Shown here: one piece after another, positions 45,237 through 54,210 of the stretch
Layout of the letters: each line of letters begins with the position of its first letter
How positions within the stretch are numbered: the first letter of the stretch is position 1
Origin: Micromonospora sediminimaris
GTDB lineage: Bacteria; Actinomycetota; Actinomycetes; Mycobacteriales; Micromonosporaceae
Direction: 5' to 3'
Length of the DNA: 64,000 nt
Assembly: GCA_900112325.1 (NCBI GenBank)
Contig: FOLJ01000008.1
Location: 124,001-188,000, forward strand
Made by a program: the position numbers and the translations under genes
The notes under the pieces: generated by a model
The model's input: the letters and a program-made list of their open reading frames with translations, nothing else
Databases searched by the model: none
What the model was told of the DNA's origin: nothing

Positions 45237-47387
45237 ATGGCGCAGAGGAGTCAGGACAAGGGAGCCGCCGGCGTACCGGCGGTGACCGACCCCGCCAGGA
45301 TCCGCAACGTGGTGCTCGTCGGGCATTCCGGGGCGGGCAAGACGACGCTTGTCGAGGCGCTGCTCGCGGCGTCCGGGACGATCCCGCGAGCCGGCTCGGT
45401 CACCGACGGCACCACCGTCTGCGATCACGATCCGGCGGCCGTACGCCAACAGCGTTCGGTCGCCCTGGCCTGCGCGCCGCTGGTGCACGACGGGATCAAG
45501 GTGAACCTGCTGGACACGCCGGGCTATGCCGACTTCGTCGGTGAGCTGCGCGCCGGGCTGCGGGCCGCCGACGCCGCGCTCTTCGTGGTCTCCGCCGTCG
45601 ACGGGATGGACGCGGCCACCGCGGCGCTGTGGGAGGAGTGTGCGGCGGTGGACATGCCCCGGGCGGTCGCGGTGGCCCGACTGGACCATCCGCGCGCCGA
45701 CTTCGACGAGGCGGTGGCGCTGTGCCAGCGGGTCTTCGGCGACAACGTGCTCCCGCTCTACCTGCCGATGCTCGGTGACGACGGCGAATCCACGGTCGGC
45801 CTGCTGGGGCTGATCACGCGGCGGGTCTTCGACTACACGGGCGGGCTGCCGTCACAGGTACGCGAACCCGACCCGGAGCACCTGCCGGCCATCGTCGAGT
45901 CCCGCAACGAGCTGATCGAGGGGATCATCGCCGAGAGCGAGGACGAGACCCTGATGGACCGGTACCTCGAAGGTGAGGAGATCGACGCCGGCATCCTGGT
46001 GGAGGACCTGGAGAAGGCGGTCGCCCGCGGCCACTTCTATCCGGTGGTGCCGGTCTGCGCGGCGACCGGGGTCGGCCTGGACGCGTTGCTGGAGGTGCTC
46101 ACCGCCGGTTTTCCCGCCCCGCCGGAGCACGCGCTGCCCGCGGTCACCGGGGTGGACGGCGGCCCACGGCCGCCGCTGACCTGCGACCCGGACGGTCCGC
46201 TGGTGGCCGAGGTGGTCCGGACCACCATCGACCGGCATGTCGGGCGGGTCTGCGTGGTCCGGGTCTTCTCCGGCACGCTGCGCCCCGAGCAGACCGTGCA
46301 CGTGTCCGGGCACGGTCTGGCCGAGCGCGGGCACCCCGACCACGACGCCGACGAGCGGATCGCCCATCTCTACAGCCCGCTCGGCGCCACCCTCCGGGAG
46401 GTCGGCGTGGCGGTGGCCGGTGACATCTGCGCGATCACCAAGTCCGGCAGCGCCGAGACCGGCGACACCATCTCCGCCAAGGACAATCCGCTGCTGATCG
46501 CGCCGTGGGAGATGCCGGAGCCGTTGCTGCCGGTGGCGATCGTGGCGAAGTCCCGATCCGACGAGGACGCCCTGGCCCGCAACCTCGGCCGGCTGGTGGC
46601 CGGCGACCCGACGATGCGGCTGGAGCGCAACCCGGAGACCCACCAACTGGTGCTGTGGTGCATGGGCGAGGCGCACGCCGACGTGGTCCTCGACCGGCTG
46701 CGCGCCGGCGGGGTGGAGTTGGACACCGAGCCGGTGCGGGTGGCGCTGCGGGAGACGCTGACCGTGCCGGCCCGGGGCCACGGCCGGCACGTCAAGCAGT
46801 CCGGCGGCCATGGTCAGTACGCCGTCTGCGACATCGAGGTTGAGCCGCTGCCGCGCGGTGGCGGCTTCGAGTTCGTCGACCGGGTGGTCGGCGGCGCGGT
46901 GCCGCACAACTACATCCCCTCGGTGGAGAAGGGCGTCCGCGCCCAGATGGAACGCGGCCTGGTCGCCGGCCACCCGGTGATGGACCTGCGGGTCACCCTG
47001 GTCGACGGCAAGGCGCACAGCGTGGACTCCTCCGACGCGGCGTTCCAGACCGCCGGGGCGCTGGCCCTGCGTGACGCCGCCGACCGGGGGCAGCCGGCGC
47101 TGCTGGAGCCGGTCGACGAGGTGACGGTACGGGTGCCAGACGTCAACGTGGGCGCGGTGATGGGCGACCTGTCCGGGCGACGCGGCCGGGTGCTCGGCAC
47201 CGAACCGGACCCGGCCACGGAGGGCCGCACCCTGGTACGCGCCGAGGTGCCCGCCACGGAGTTGCTGCGCTACGCCGTGGAGTTGCGGGCGATGACCTCC
47301 GGCGCCGGCACCTTCCGGCGCCACTTCGTCCGCTACGACCCGATGCCCGTCCACCTGGCCGACCAGATCCGCAAGGAGCACACCTGA
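45237..47387 (+). CDS. Elongation factor G-like protein EF-G2
   Basis: 716 residues with P-loop GHSGAGKTTLVEALL (about 29-43), G3 DTPGYADF, and the domain II-V layout (GGHGQYAVCDIEVEPLPRGGG, RRGRVLGTEPD). The G4 position reads ARLD instead of NKxD, which departs from canonical guanine-binding EF-G; many EF-G2 proteins are divergent. ATG at 45237 follows GGGAGG by eight bases. Its role in translation is uncertain; in mycobacteria FusA2 does not replace EF-G. Confidence 0.92.
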   Translation: MAQRSQDKGAAGVPAVTDPARIRNVVLVGHSGAGKTTLVEALLAASGTIPRAGSVTDGTTVCDHDPAAVRQQRSVALACAPLVHDGIKVNLLDTPGYADFVGELRAGLRAADAALFVVSAVDGMDAATAALWEECAAVDMPRAVAVARLDHPRADFDEAVALCQRVFGDNVLPLYLPMLGDDGESTVGLLGLITRRVFDYTGGLPSQVREPDPEHLPAIVESRNELIEGIIAESEDETLMDRYLEGEEIDAGILVEDLEKAVARGHFYPVVPVCAATGVGLDALLEVLTAGFPAPPEHALPAVTGVDGGPRPPLTCDPDGPLVAEVVRTTIDRHVGRVCVVRVFSGTLRPEQTVHVSGHGLAERGHPDHDADERIAHLYSPLGATLREVGVAVAGDICAITKSGSAETGDTISAKDNPLLIAPWEMPEPLLPVAIVAKSRSDEDALARNLGRLVAGDPTMRLERNPETHQLVLWCMGEAHADVVLDRLRAGGVELDTEPVRVALRETLTVPARGHGRHVKQSGGHGQYAVCDIEVEPLPRGGGFEFVDRVVGGAVPHNYIPSVEKGVRAQMERGLVAGHPVMDLRVTLVDGKAHSVDSSDAAFQTAGALALRDAADRGQPALLEPVDEVTVRVPDVNVGAVMGDLSGRRGRVLGTEPDPATEGRTLVRAEVPATELLRYAVELRAMTSGAGTFRRHFVRYDPMPVHLADQIRKEHT

Positions 47388-47388
47388 C

Positions 47389-47403
47389 CCGGACGGTGTC
47401 CGG
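47389..47403. terminator. Short stem-loop between EF-G2 and aldo/keto reductase
   Basis: A 6-bp stem CCGGAC / GTCCGG with loop GGT, directly after the EF-G2 stop in the 37-base convergent gap. It is short and has no T-run, so low confidence as a terminator. Confidence 0.4.
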
Positions 47404-47424
47404 TCGGGCCCGAGGCGACTCCGG

Positions 47425-48483
47425 TCAGGGACGGGCGGTGGGAAGCATGGGGCTGGGCCAGTAGGGGCGGTCGGCCTCCCGTAGCGCGGCGGCCCGCACG
47501 GCGGCGAGCTGCCGTTCCACCTCGGCGAAGTGGTCGGGGGCGAGCGGGCCGAGAGCGAGCGCGGCGGCGTTCTCCTCGACCTGGGCGACGGTACGGCAGC
47601 CGGGGATCGGGATGGCCCGGTCGCTGCGCGCCCAGATCCAGCCCAGCGCCCCCTGGGCCAGGGTGCGTCCGTCGGCGGTCAACGTGGCCCGGACCGCGTG
47701 CACCCGGCGCAGCCACTCCGGCGCCGGCCGCCCGCCCCGGAACCACTCCAGCCAACCCGAGGTCATCCCCCGCACGTCGTCGCGGGGCAGCACCGACTCG
47801 GGGCGGTACTTGCCGGTGAGCAGCCCCATGCCGAGCGGGCCACGGTTGATGCTGGCCAGGTCGTACTTCTCGCAGACGGCGAGCAGGTCGGGTGCGTCCC
47901 GCAGCACCGACAGGCTGTGCTGCACGGCGGCGGCGTGCGGGGCATCGTGCCCGAAGGCCGCCGCCCGGTCGACCCGGTCGGTGCTCCAGCCGTACGCGCG
48001 GACCAGACCGTCGGCCACCAGGTCCTCCAACGCGCCGATCAGCTCGTGAGCCTGTGGCATGGGCAGGTCGGCCAGGTGCAGCTGGTAGAGGTCGATCCGG
48101 TCGGTACCGAGGCGGCGCAGCGAGTCGCACACGGCCCGCCGCAGGTACGCCGGTGAGGCGTCGGGACCGATGGCCTGCCGGGTCCGCTCGTCGAACGTGT
48201 ATCCCCACTTGGTGGCGATCACCGCCTCGTCACGGCGGCCGGCCAGGGCCCGTCCGAGGACCCGTTCGCCGTGTCCCGCGCCGTAGCTGTCGGCGGTGTC
48301 GAAGAGGGTCACCCCGAGGTCGACCGCGCGCCGGATCGCCCGCACCGACTCCTCGTCGTCGACGGCGCCCCAGCCCAGCGGCATGCGCCCCTCGGCCCAC
48401 GGGCCGGCGATCGCCCAGCAGCCCATGCCCAGGGCGCTGACCTCGATGCCGCTGCGGCCCAACGTCCGCGTCGACTCCACCAC
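47425..48483 (-). CDS. Aldo/keto reductase
   Basis: About 352 residues, (beta/alpha)8 NADPH oxidoreductase. Catalytic Asp in LFDTADSYGAGHGE (D-x4-Y pattern), Lys in IATKWGYTFDE, His in YQLHLADLPM, and GLLTGKYRPESVL are visible. GTG at 48483 or 48480 gives the usual N-terminus TRTLGRSGIEVSALGMG; upstream in-frame starts at 48537 and 48567 would add AT-richer, unconserved sequence. The substrate is unknown. Monocistronic; a shared inverted element lies upstream. Confidence 0.88.
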   Translation of the reverse strand: MVESTRTLGRSGIEVSALGMGCWAIAGPWAEGRMPLGWGAVDDEESVRAIRRAVDLGVTLFDTADSYGAGHGERVLGRALAGRRDEAVIATKWGYTFDERTRQAIGPDASPAYLRRAVCDSLRRLGTDRIDLYQLHLADLPMPQAHELIGALEDLVADGLVRAYGWSTDRVDRAAAFGHDAPHAAAVQHSLSVLRDAPDLLAVCEKYDLASINRGPLGMGLLTGKYRPESVLPRDDVRGMTSGWLEWFRGGRPAPEWLRRVHAVRATLTADGRTLAQGALGWIWARSDRAIPIPGCRTVAQVEENAAALALGPLAPDHFAEVERQLAAVRAAALREADRPYWPSPMLPTARP

Positions 48484-48847
48484 CGGCGCATCGTGCCATC
48501 TTTCGGACAGACGTTGACGAAGATCCAGCACGATCATCCGTACGGGTCCGGTGTGCGTACGGATCACCCGGCTGGAGGCGGGATCCGGGCCGTTTCGTCC
48601 ACTCCCGCGCCACGCCGCGAGCGACCTGCGGATGGCCCCGGGAAGCCGCTGTCCGACGTATCCCCTTCGCTCTGCTTACTGATACGCATCGACTTCACTG
48701 CGTAACCTCCGCGTGGGTTGAAGCAGAGCAAAGGGCGCGAACCAAGGGCTGCCACCGCCGGGGCGACACGGCGCGAAACACGAGCGGGAGACGGCGCGGC
48801 GCCGGAACGGCGAGGGTGGCGCGGCGCGGACGGGAGGTGGGCTGTGG
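48484..48847. other. Intergenic region between the aldo/keto reductase and HIT genes
   Basis: About 360 bases without a supported gene. It contains the inverted element at 48662-48733 and presumably the reductase promoter. The short frames inside do not show coding character or ribosome sites. No other feature was seen. Confidence 0.65.
48662..48733. repeat. Inverted element matching the kinase-upstream element
   Basis: On the minus strand, 48733-48711 reads as the 23-base element that opens CTTTGCTCTGCTTCAACC, identical to 30734-30756. The second half-site (48677-48662, AAGCAGAGCGAAGGGG) differs by one base from its partner and lies 33 bases further on. The element is upstream of the aldo/keto reductase in the same orientation as at the kinase. 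Confidence 0.85.
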
Positions 48848-49426
48848 TCAGGAGGGCCAGGCGCGGGCGAGCAGGTCGCGGGTGTCGCCCAGCAGCTGCG
48901 GCAGGACCTTGGTACGCCCGATCACCGGCATGAAGTTGGCGTCACCACCCCACCGGGGCACCACGTGCTGGTGCAGGTGGGCGGCGATGCCGGCACCGGC
49001 CACCCCGCCCTGGTTCATGCCCAGGTTGAAACCGTGGGCGCTGCTCACCTTGCGGATGACCCGCATGGCGGCCTGGGTGAACGACGCCAGCTCGGCGGTC
49101 TCCGGCCCGTCCAGGTCGGTGTAGTCGGCCACGTGCCGGTACGGGCAGACCAGCAGATGCCCCGGGTTGTACGGGTACAGGTTGAGCACCACGAAGACGT
49201 GCCCGCCACGCGCCACCACGAGGCTCTCCTCCGGGGGCCGGGCCGGGGCCAGGCAGAACGGGCACCCGGAGGGTCGCTCGTAGCCACCCTCGGGCCGGTC
49301 CTCGCCGGAGATGTACGTCATCCGGTGGGGCGTCCAGAGCCGGTCCAGCCCGTCGGCCATGTCCCTGTCGGTGTGCTCCTCCGCCCCAGTCACACCGGCG
49401 ATCCTACGGCCCCGCCCGGCCGTCAC
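48848..49426 (-). CDS. HIT-family nucleotide hydrolase (Ap4A phosphorylase-like)
   Basis: 192 residues. The histidine triad HLHQHVV, a CPFC zinc-type pair near GCPFCLAP, and [18 protein letters not shown] match the actinobacterial HIT protein that follows thrS and cleaves diadenosine polyphosphates. Its ATG overlaps the thrS stop as ATGA; a GTG at 49393 with AGGAT upstream would give a 181-residue product. Confidence 0.93.
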   Translation of the reverse strand: MTAGRGRRIAGVTGAEEHTDRDMADGLDRLWTPHRMTYISGEDRPEGGYERPSGCPFCLAPARPPEESLVVARGGHVFVVLNLYPYNPGHLLVCPYRHVADYTDLDGPETAELASFTQAAMRVIRKVSSAHGFNLGMNQGGVAGAGIAAHLHQHVVPRWGGDANFMPVIGRTKVLPQLLGDTRDLLARAWPS

Positions 49427-51429
49427 ATCTCGGCGGAGGGGCCCGTGTTGCTCCGGGAGGTGACCACGTCCAGGACGTGGCTGACCGCCTCGGCCAGTGG
49501 CACCCCGTTGCGCTGGGAGCCGTCCCGGTAGCGGAAGGAGACGGTGCCGGCGGCCACGTCGTCGTCGCCGGCGATCACCATGAAGGGGATCTTCTGCTGC
49601 TGCGCCGTACGGATCTTCTTCTGCATCCGCTCGTCACCGGCGTCGACCTGGGCCCGGATGCCCTCGGCGCGCAGCGCGGCGACGAAGCCGTGCAGATAGT
49701 CGGCGTGGTCGTCGCGGATCGGGATGCCGACCACCTGCACCGGGGCCAGCCAGGCCGGGAACGCCCCCGCGTAGTGCTCGGTGAGCACGCCGAAGAACCG
49801 CTCGATCGAACCGAAGAGCGCCCGGTGGATCATGACGGGCCGCTGCCGGGTGCCGTCGGCGGCCTGGTACTCCAGGCCGAACCGCTCCGGCTGGTTGAAG
49901 TCGACCTGGATGGTGGACATCTGCCAGGTCCGGCCGATGGCGTCCTTGGCCTGCACAGAGATCTTGGGACCGTAGAACGCGGCGCCACCCGGATCCGGCA
50001 CCAGTTCCAGGCCGGAGGTCTCGGCGGCGGTGCGCAGCGCCTCGGTGGCCTCGGCCCAGTCCGCGTCCGAGCCGATGAACTTCGGCGAGTCGTCGCGGGT
50101 GGACAGCTCCAGGTAGAAGTCGTCCAGGCCGTAGTCACGCAGCAGGTCCAGCACGAACGACAGCAGGGTGGTCAGCTCGCCGGGCATCTGCTCCCGGGTG
50201 CAGTAGATGTGCGAGTCGTCCTGGGTCAGCCCGCGTACCCGGGTGAGGCCGTGCACCACACCCGACTTCTCGTAGCGGTAGACGGTGCCGAACTCGAACA
50301 GCCGCAGCGGCAGTTCGCGGTAGGACCGTCCGCGCGACCGGAAGATCAGGTTGTGCATCGGGCAGTTCATCGCCTTGAGGTAGTACTCCGCCCCCTCCAA
50401 CTGCATGGGCGGGAACATCGTGTCGGCGTAGTACGGCAGGTGGCCCGAGGTCTGGAAGAGCTGCGCCTTGGTGATGTGCGGGCTGTTGACGAACTCGTAC
50501 CCCGCCTCCTCGTGCCGGCGACGCGAGTAGTCCTCCAGTTCCCGGCGGATGATGCCGCCCTTGGGGTGGAAGACCGCGAGGCCCGAGCCGATCTCGTCGG
50601 GGAAGCTGAACAGGTCGAGGTCCGCGCCGAGCTTGCGGTGGTCGCGGCGGGCGGCCTCCTCCAGCAGCTTCAGGTACGCCTTCAACCCGTCGCGGGTCGG
50701 CCACGCGGTGCCGTACACCCGCTGCAACTGCGGGTTCTTCTCCGACCCACGCCAGTACGCGGCGGCCGAGCGCATCAGCTTGAACGCGCCGATCAGCCGG
50801 GTGTTGGGCAGGTGCGGCCCCCGGCACAGATCCGACCAGCAGACCTTGTCCTCGTCGGCGGCGAGGTTGTCGTAGATGGTCAGCTCGCCGCCGCCGACCT
50901 CCATCACCTCGGAGGAATCCAGTCCTTCGCCCTTGACGTCGATCAGCTCCAGCTTGAACGGCTCGGCCGCCAGCTCGGTCTTCGCCTCGTCCAGGCTGTC
51001 GAAGCGGCGACGCCGGAACCGCTGCCCCGACTTGATGATCTCCTGCATCCGCTTTTCCAGCTTGGCCAGGTCGTCGGGCTGGAACGGCTTGTCCACCGCG
51101 AAGTCGTAGTAGAAGCCGTTGTCGATCGGCGGGCCGATGCCGAGCTTCGCCTCGGGGAAGATGTCCTGCACCGCCTGGGCCAGCACGTGGGCCGTGGAGT
51201 GGCGCAGCACGTTCAGCCCGTCCGGGGAGTCCAGCGCGACCGGCTCGACGGTCGTCTCCTCGGCCGGTCGCCAGTCCAGGTCGCGCAGCACGCCGTGCGG
51301 GTCGCGGACCACCACGATCGCCCGGGGGCCGTTGGTGGGCAGCCCGGCCGCGGCCACCGCGTCGGCCGCCGTGGTCCCGGCGGCGACGACGACGGGGTCG
51401 GCCACGGCGGGGGTACGGGGTGCGGACAC
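49423..51429 (-). CDS. thrS: Threonyl-tRNA synthetase
   Basis: 668 residues. The N-terminal TGS-like domain is followed by the editing domain with [12 protein letters not shown], the class II catalytic core with [10 protein letters not shown] (Zn Cys), motif 2 around [19 protein letters not shown], and the C-terminal anticodon-binding domain ([19 protein letters not shown]). It charges tRNA-Thr. GTG at 51429 has GAGGAG upstream. No T-box-like leader was recognised. The HIT gene follows by ATGA overlap. Confidence 0.97.
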   Translation of the reverse strand: MSAPRTPAVADPVVVAAGTTAADAVAAAGLPTNGPRAIVVVRDPHGVLRDLDWRPAEETTVEPVALDSPDGLNVLRHSTAHVLAQAVQDIFPEAKLGIGPPIDNGFYYDFAVDKPFQPDDLAKLEKRMQEIIKSGQRFRRRRFDSLDEAKTELAAEPFKLELIDVKGEGLDSSEVMEVGGGELTIYDNLAADEDKVCWSDLCRGPHLPNTRLIGAFKLMRSAAAYWRGSEKNPQLQRVYGTAWPTRDGLKAYLKLLEEAARRDHRKLGADLDLFSFPDEIGSGLAVFHPKGGIIRRELEDYSRRRHEEAGYEFVNSPHITKAQLFQTSGHLPYYADTMFPPMQLEGAEYYLKAMNCPMHNLIFRSRGRSYRELPLRLFEFGTVYRYEKSGVVHGLTRVRGLTQDDSHIYCTREQMPGELTTLLSFVLDLLRDYGLDDFYLELSTRDDSPKFIGSDADWAEATEALRTAAETSGLELVPDPGGAAFYGPKISVQAKDAIGRTWQMSTIQVDFNQPERFGLEYQAADGTRQRPVMIHRALFGSIERFFGVLTEHYAGAFPAWLAPVQVVGIPIRDDHADYLHGFVAALRAEGIRAQVDAGDERMQKKIRTAQQQKIPFMVIAGDDDVAAGTVSFRYRDGSQRNGVPLAEAVSHVLDVVTSRSNTGPSAEM

Positions 51430-51613
51430 GGATGACTCCTCGCAGCAGACGTGACGGATGGTGCCGATGCCGGCGCACTGATGCTATCGGGCGCCCCGGG
51501 CGTCGCCGTCGTCGACACCGACAGCAGACGATTGCCGGCACCGTTGAACCTTTCCGGCCCGGGATCCGAACTACCAGGTGTGGCCGGAGCCGGTTCCGGC
51601 CGCGTGGACACGG

Positions 51614-52501
51614 ATGGGAACCCAGATGGCGATGACGCACGGCCGCAGCCGTCGACGCCGGGGCGTGCTGGTGGCCGCCCTGGCCACGGCCGTGGTGCTG
51701 CTCTGGCCCGCCACGGCGTGGGCCGACGGGGTGACGTTCACCCCGGCCGAGGCTCAGCAGGGCAACGCGGTGAAACTCGAATTCGTGGTGCCCGACGAAC
51801 GGCCCGGTGTCCGGACCGAACAGATCGAAATCAAGATCCCCGAGAACCCGCCGATCGCCGAGGTGTACCCGCTGTCGGTCGAGGGCTGGGCACCGACGAT
51901 CACCACCCGGAAGCTGGACCGGCCGGTGTCCGGCATGCACGGCCCGGCCACCGACGTGGTGACCGCCTCGCTGATCTGGTCGCGGGCGAAGGACCAGGCG
52001 GGCGAGGGGCCGGCCCGGCTGGTGTTCTCGATGGCCCCGCTGCCGCAGACCGAACGGCTGACCTTCGAGCTGGTGCAGACGTACGCCGACGGCCTCCAGG
52101 TGCGCTGGGGCGGCGGCCCCGGCCAACGGCCGTTGCCGGCGCTGACGCTGCTGCCGGGCGATCCGGCCTACCCGGGTGCGCACGGTGGGCACGGTGCGGC
52201 CCCCGGCGGCGCAGCGCCCGCCGAGGCTCCGCCCACCACCACCGCCACCTCCGACGGTGGTCCGAACGCCAACAGCCTGCTCGCCGCCGGGCTGGTCGCC
52301 GGCCTCGGCGGCGGCGCGGTGGTGGGTTGGCTGATCAGCCGCCGACGGCGCGCGACGACCGAGGAGATCGACCGTTCGGTGCTCGACGAGGAGCGGCCCG
52401 GCGAGCAGCCGGCAGCCAACGCCGAGGCGGACGACTCCGGTGCGGCGGGAACGCCCACGGGTGCCGGTTCCGAGACGGTCGAGGCGGGCGCCCGGCGGTG
52501 A
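51614..52501 (+). CDS. YcnI/DUF1775-like exported protein with C-terminal membrane anchor
   Basis: About 295 residues. A signal peptide (RRRRGVLVAALATAVVLLWP, cleaved after TAWA) is followed by a DUF1775-type beta domain (GVTFTPAEAQQGNAVKLEFV, PDERPGVRTEQIEIKIPEN). A low-complexity linker and a C-terminal membrane helix follow (LLAAGLVAGLGGGAVVGWLI). YcnI proteins bind copper through an N-terminal His of the mature chain (AHVTV); here the mature start reads ADGVTF, without His. Copper binding is therefore doubtful. Starts at 51614, 51626 and 51632 are possible. Confidence 0.82.
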   Translation: MGTQMAMTHGRSRRRRGVLVAALATAVVLLWPATAWADGVTFTPAEAQQGNAVKLEFVVPDERPGVRTEQIEIKIPENPPIAEVYPLSVEGWAPTITTRKLDRPVSGMHGPATDVVTASLIWSRAKDQAGEGPARLVFSMAPLPQTERLTFELVQTYADGLQVRWGGGPGQRPLPALTLLPGDPAYPGAHGGHGAAPGGAAPAEAPPTTTATSDGGPNANSLLAAGLVAGLGGGAVVGWLISRRRRATTEEIDRSVLDEERPGEQPAANAEADDSGAAGTPTGAGSETVEAGARR

Positions 52502-52524
52502 ACGGCGGGCGCGGCACGTCCGGG

Positions 52525-53445
52525 TCAGCCGACCCAGTCGGGTAGCGGCTCCCGGGCGGCCAGCCAGTCGGCGGGCACCCCGCCGTCGGTGGCGACCCCG
52601 GTGTACGCGGCGACGATCCCCCCGGCGATGGCGGCGGTGGTGTCCACGTCACCACCCGCCTCGACGCAGGCGCGTACCGCGGCCGGGTAGTCGTCCAGGT
52701 GGGTGGCGGCGACCCAGCAGGTGAAGGCGACGGTGTCCGGCGCGGTGACGCGGGACCCGTTGCCGAGCGTGTCCACCGCCTCCGGCAGCGGACGGCCGAG
52801 CAGCCCCGCCGCCCGGCGTACCCCCCGGTGCACCTCGGTCGCCGGGTCGACCGCGGCGGCGACGCTGGCGAGCAGGCGCTCCGGGTCCGGCCGGTCGCCC
52901 TCCAGCCGGGCCCGGGCGGCTCGGGCGGCGGCCACCGCCACCGCCACGGCACCGGCGATCCCCTCCGGGTGGGCGTGGGTCACCTCGGCCGATGCCTGTG
53001 CCTGCGCGACCACCCGGCTGGTCGAGTCGGCGAAGTACGCACCCAACGGGGCGACCCGCATCGCCGCCCCGTTGCCGCAGGAGCCCTGCCCGTCGAACGC
53101 GGACGCGGCAGCGACCGGCCACGGGGTGCCGGTCCGGATCAGGCGCAGGATGCGCACCGCTCCGGGGCCGTAGCCGCGGTAGGGCTCGCAGCGTCCGGCG
53201 AAGTCGAGGGCCAGGCTGTCCCGGTCGATCCGGCCGGCCGCGGCCAACTGGGCCAGCACCGAGCAGGCCATCTCGGTGTCGTCGGTCCACTGCCAGGGCG
53301 GTGGCGGGAGCCGGTCGGCGGCCAGGTCGGCGGGGTGCCGGCCGGGTACGAAGAACTGGGAGCCGAGGGCGTCGCCGACGGACAGGCCGGCGAGGCTGTC
53401 CCGGGCCAGGGCCAGGCGGGTGTCCGGATAGAGGGTGAACGTCAT
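52525..53445 (-). CDS. ADP-ribosylglycohydrolase family protein
   Basis: 306 residues. Motifs include GDALGSQFF, WTDDTEMACSVL (metal ligands) and the C-terminal EAGGDVDTTAAIAGGIVAAY, typical of DraG/ARH folds that remove ADP-ribose from proteins or small molecules. The DraG substrate here is unknown. ATG at 53445 is the only start that gives a standard N-terminus. It converges on the YcnI-like gene. Confidence 0.9.
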   Translation of the reverse strand: MTFTLYPDTRLALARDSLAGLSVGDALGSQFFVPGRHPADLAADRLPPPPWQWTDDTEMACSVLAQLAAAGRIDRDSLALDFAGRCEPYRGYGPGAVRILRLIRTGTPWPVAAASAFDGQGSCGNGAAMRVAPLGAYFADSTSRVVAQAQASAEVTHAHPEGIAGAVAVAVAAARAARARLEGDRPDPERLLASVAAAVDPATEVHRGVRRAAGLLGRPLPEAVDTLGNGSRVTAPDTVAFTCWVAATHLDDYPAAVRACVEAGGDVDTTAAIAGGIVAAYTGVATDGGVPADWLAAREPLPDWVG

Positions 53446-53520
53446 TGTCGCACCAGCTTGGCGGGTACCCGGGGTGGGCCGCAATGACGCCACACTTGCC
53501 GCCCCGAGTACCGTGCTTGG

Positions 53521-54210
53521 GTGGCCACCGTCCTCCTGGTCGAAGACGATCACGTCGTACGCGGCGCGATGCTTCGCTCCCTCACCGACCGGGGTCACGC
53601 CGTACACGCGGTGGGCACCGCCCTGGACGCGCTGCGCCGGGTTGCCGCCGAGACACCGGACCTGGTGGTGCTCGACCTCGGCCTGCCGGATCTGGACGGC
53701 TCGGACGCGTTGCGGATGCTCCGGGGCATCACCGACGTGCCGATCATCATCGCCACCGCCCGCGACGACGAGCAGTCCGTGGTCAAGCTGCTCCGGGCCG
53801 GCGCGGACGACTACATGATCAAGCCGTTCACCGGCGCGCACCTGGACGCCCGAATCACCACCGTGCTGCGCCGCGCGGGCCGGGCCAGCCGCTCCGCCCA
53901 GCCGGCCGTGCACAGCGTCGGCGGGCTGAAGGTGGACGTCGGCGAGCGCAGCGCCCACCTCGACGGTGCGGCGCTGGCGCTGACCCGCAAGGAATTCGAC
54001 CTGCTGGCGTATCTCGCCGCCCGCCCTGGCCGGGTAGTGTCCCGGCGGGAACTCTTGGAGGAGGTATGGCGGCAGCCATCGGTCGGCGAGGATCAGACCA
54101 TCGACGTTCACCTGTACTGGCTACGGCGCAAAATGGGCGAGTCCGCGGCGAAGCCGCGCTACCTGCGCACCGTGCGGGGGGTGGGCTTCCGGCTGGTGGC
54201 GCCGGACTGA
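53521..54210 (+). CDS. OmpR/PhoB-family response regulator
   Basis: 229 residues, GTG start. The receiver domain has VLLVEDDHVVRGAM, VVLDLGLPDLDG (phospho-acceptor Asp) and KPFTGAHLDARI. The winged-helix DNA-binding domain shows LTRKEFDLLAYLAARPGRVV and VDVHLYWLRRKM-like TIDVHLYWLRRKMG. The kinase gene overlaps its stop codon. Confidence 0.95.
   Translation: MATVLLVEDDHVVRGAMLRSLTDRGHAVHAVGTALDALRRVAAETPDLVVLDLGLPDLDGSDALRMLRGITDVPIIIATARDDEQSVVKLLRAGADDYMIKPFTGAHLDARITTVLRRAGRASRSAQPAVHSVGGLKVDVGERSAHLDGAALALTRKEFDLLAYLAARPGRVVSRRELLEEVWRQPSVGEDQTIDVHLYWLRRKMGESAAKPRYLRTVRGVGFRLVAPD

Noticed and set aside
48564-48755. Short minus-strand frame in the aldo/keto reductase upstream region
   Set aside because: It spans the inverted element, has no ribosome site and the LLCFN string arises from the repeat itself.
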